From NCBI GenBank assembly GCA_015698045.1, contig BLAL01000044.1, forward strand, positions 1,600,365 to 1,664,364: 64,000 nt of DNA, written 5' to 3'. The notes under the pieces are model-generated. The model made no database searches and was not told where the DNA came from. It saw nothing but the letters and a program-made list of their open reading frames with translations. Below, in pieces: positions 63,480 to 64,000 of the stretch. The DNA comes from Rhizophagus clarus (lineage: Eukaryota > Glomeromycota > Glomeromycetes > Glomerales > Glomeraceae). Position 1 is the stretch's first letter; each line of letters begins with the position of its first letter. A program made the position numbers and the translations under genes.

Positions 63480-64000
63480 TCTTGTCTAAATGTGCTTGCG
63501 ATCACGATATTCTTAAAATGTAATGTCAATTTTTTCAGAAAGCTTTGTTAACCAATTTCCGTTATGTCCAGCAGCCTATATAAATTTCTTTACATGTTAA
63601 TCGTCAAAACATCAATCCTAAATTCAAAGAGCTTTTGTTAACCCCAAATTTCTATAGTTACGATGTTGTTCATTATATAATTCATTAGTTAATGTAACTA
63701 ACTATTACGAATTTTTTTTTCCTCCGATCAATTATCCCAAAATTCGATGATCTAAATTTCCGCTTATGTCCTCGCGTCACAATATTCATATAAATTCCTT
63801 TACATATAACGTAAAGAAGTCAACTCTTCAGATCATGCCTCAAAAACTTCGTTAATGCATTTGTAAGTAAAGAACCAATGTAGCCATTAAAAAAAATTTC
63901 CGATCAATTCAAATTTCCGTTTATGTCCCCGCACGGTCACAATATTCATACAAAAATTTTTCTTTGATGTCGATTTTTCCCAAAATTTTAAGAAATTAGT
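63480..64000. repeat. Right subterminal repeats, inverted relative to 60650-62650
   Basis: Reverse-complement copies of the same units: CGATCACGATATTC, AATTTCCGTTTATGTCC and GATCAATT...AAAATT. The array continues past the window end. Confidence 0.75.

Overview
The window is nuclear DNA of a very AT-rich fungus. The best match is an arbuscular mycorrhizal fungus (Glomeromycotina, Rhizophagus-like). The reasons are short introns of 60-100 nt with GT...CTAAC...AG signals, a fungal pepsin-type protease, a Plavaka-type CACTA transposase, and a SAM plus nuclease-like protein of a kind I recall as expanded in these fungi. The species assignment is inference. The window is almost entirely accessory: nested mobile elements, satellites and captured gene pieces. 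Only one ordinary host gene stands out, the aspartic protease at 16226-17454 (minus).

Layout. 1-10.6 kb: a 612-bp TIR element, a decayed Tc1/mariner copy (4634-6009), and two opposed arrays of intron-like units with 25-70-nt mini-exons (minus about 1650-3720, plus 7530-10200). The plus array lies inside a 4-kb TIR element (6593-10612). 10.6-19.4 kb: AT-rich spacer, TIR and foldback elements, and the protease. 19.4-50.5 kb: two large copies of one TIR/satellite family. The first (20775-34055, TGTA target duplication) was split by a young, complete Ty3/gypsy retrotransposon (21841-31499). That element carries a spliced antisense SAM/nuclease-like gene. The second copy (35173-50469, right end lost) was split by an 11.46-kb CACTA/Plavaka element (38360-49822) with a 3-bp duplication ATA.

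The CACTA element holds a transposase with one nonsense codon, a spliced Myb/SANT-like gene, a divergent spliced gene behind a promoter with repeated TTCGCGT boxes, and a captured ribosomal protein uL16 fragment. In the gypsy element, gag and pol are joined by a textbook -1 frameshift signal, and integrase is a separate ORF starting one base after the pol stop.

50.5-64 kb: a truncated second Plavaka copy, a captured Cdc20/Cdh1 WD40 fragment, and two paralogous multi-exon genes of unknown function (53005-54838 broken; 58937-60507 intact, 384 aa). There is also a two-zinc-knuckle gene followed by five hairpins with a compensatory change, a DDE transposase tail, and a repeat-flanked element with inverted ends and a small spliced gene (62908-63180). 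Gene models here were built by hand from reading-frame continuity across splice sites. Homology statements are from recognised motifs, not searches.
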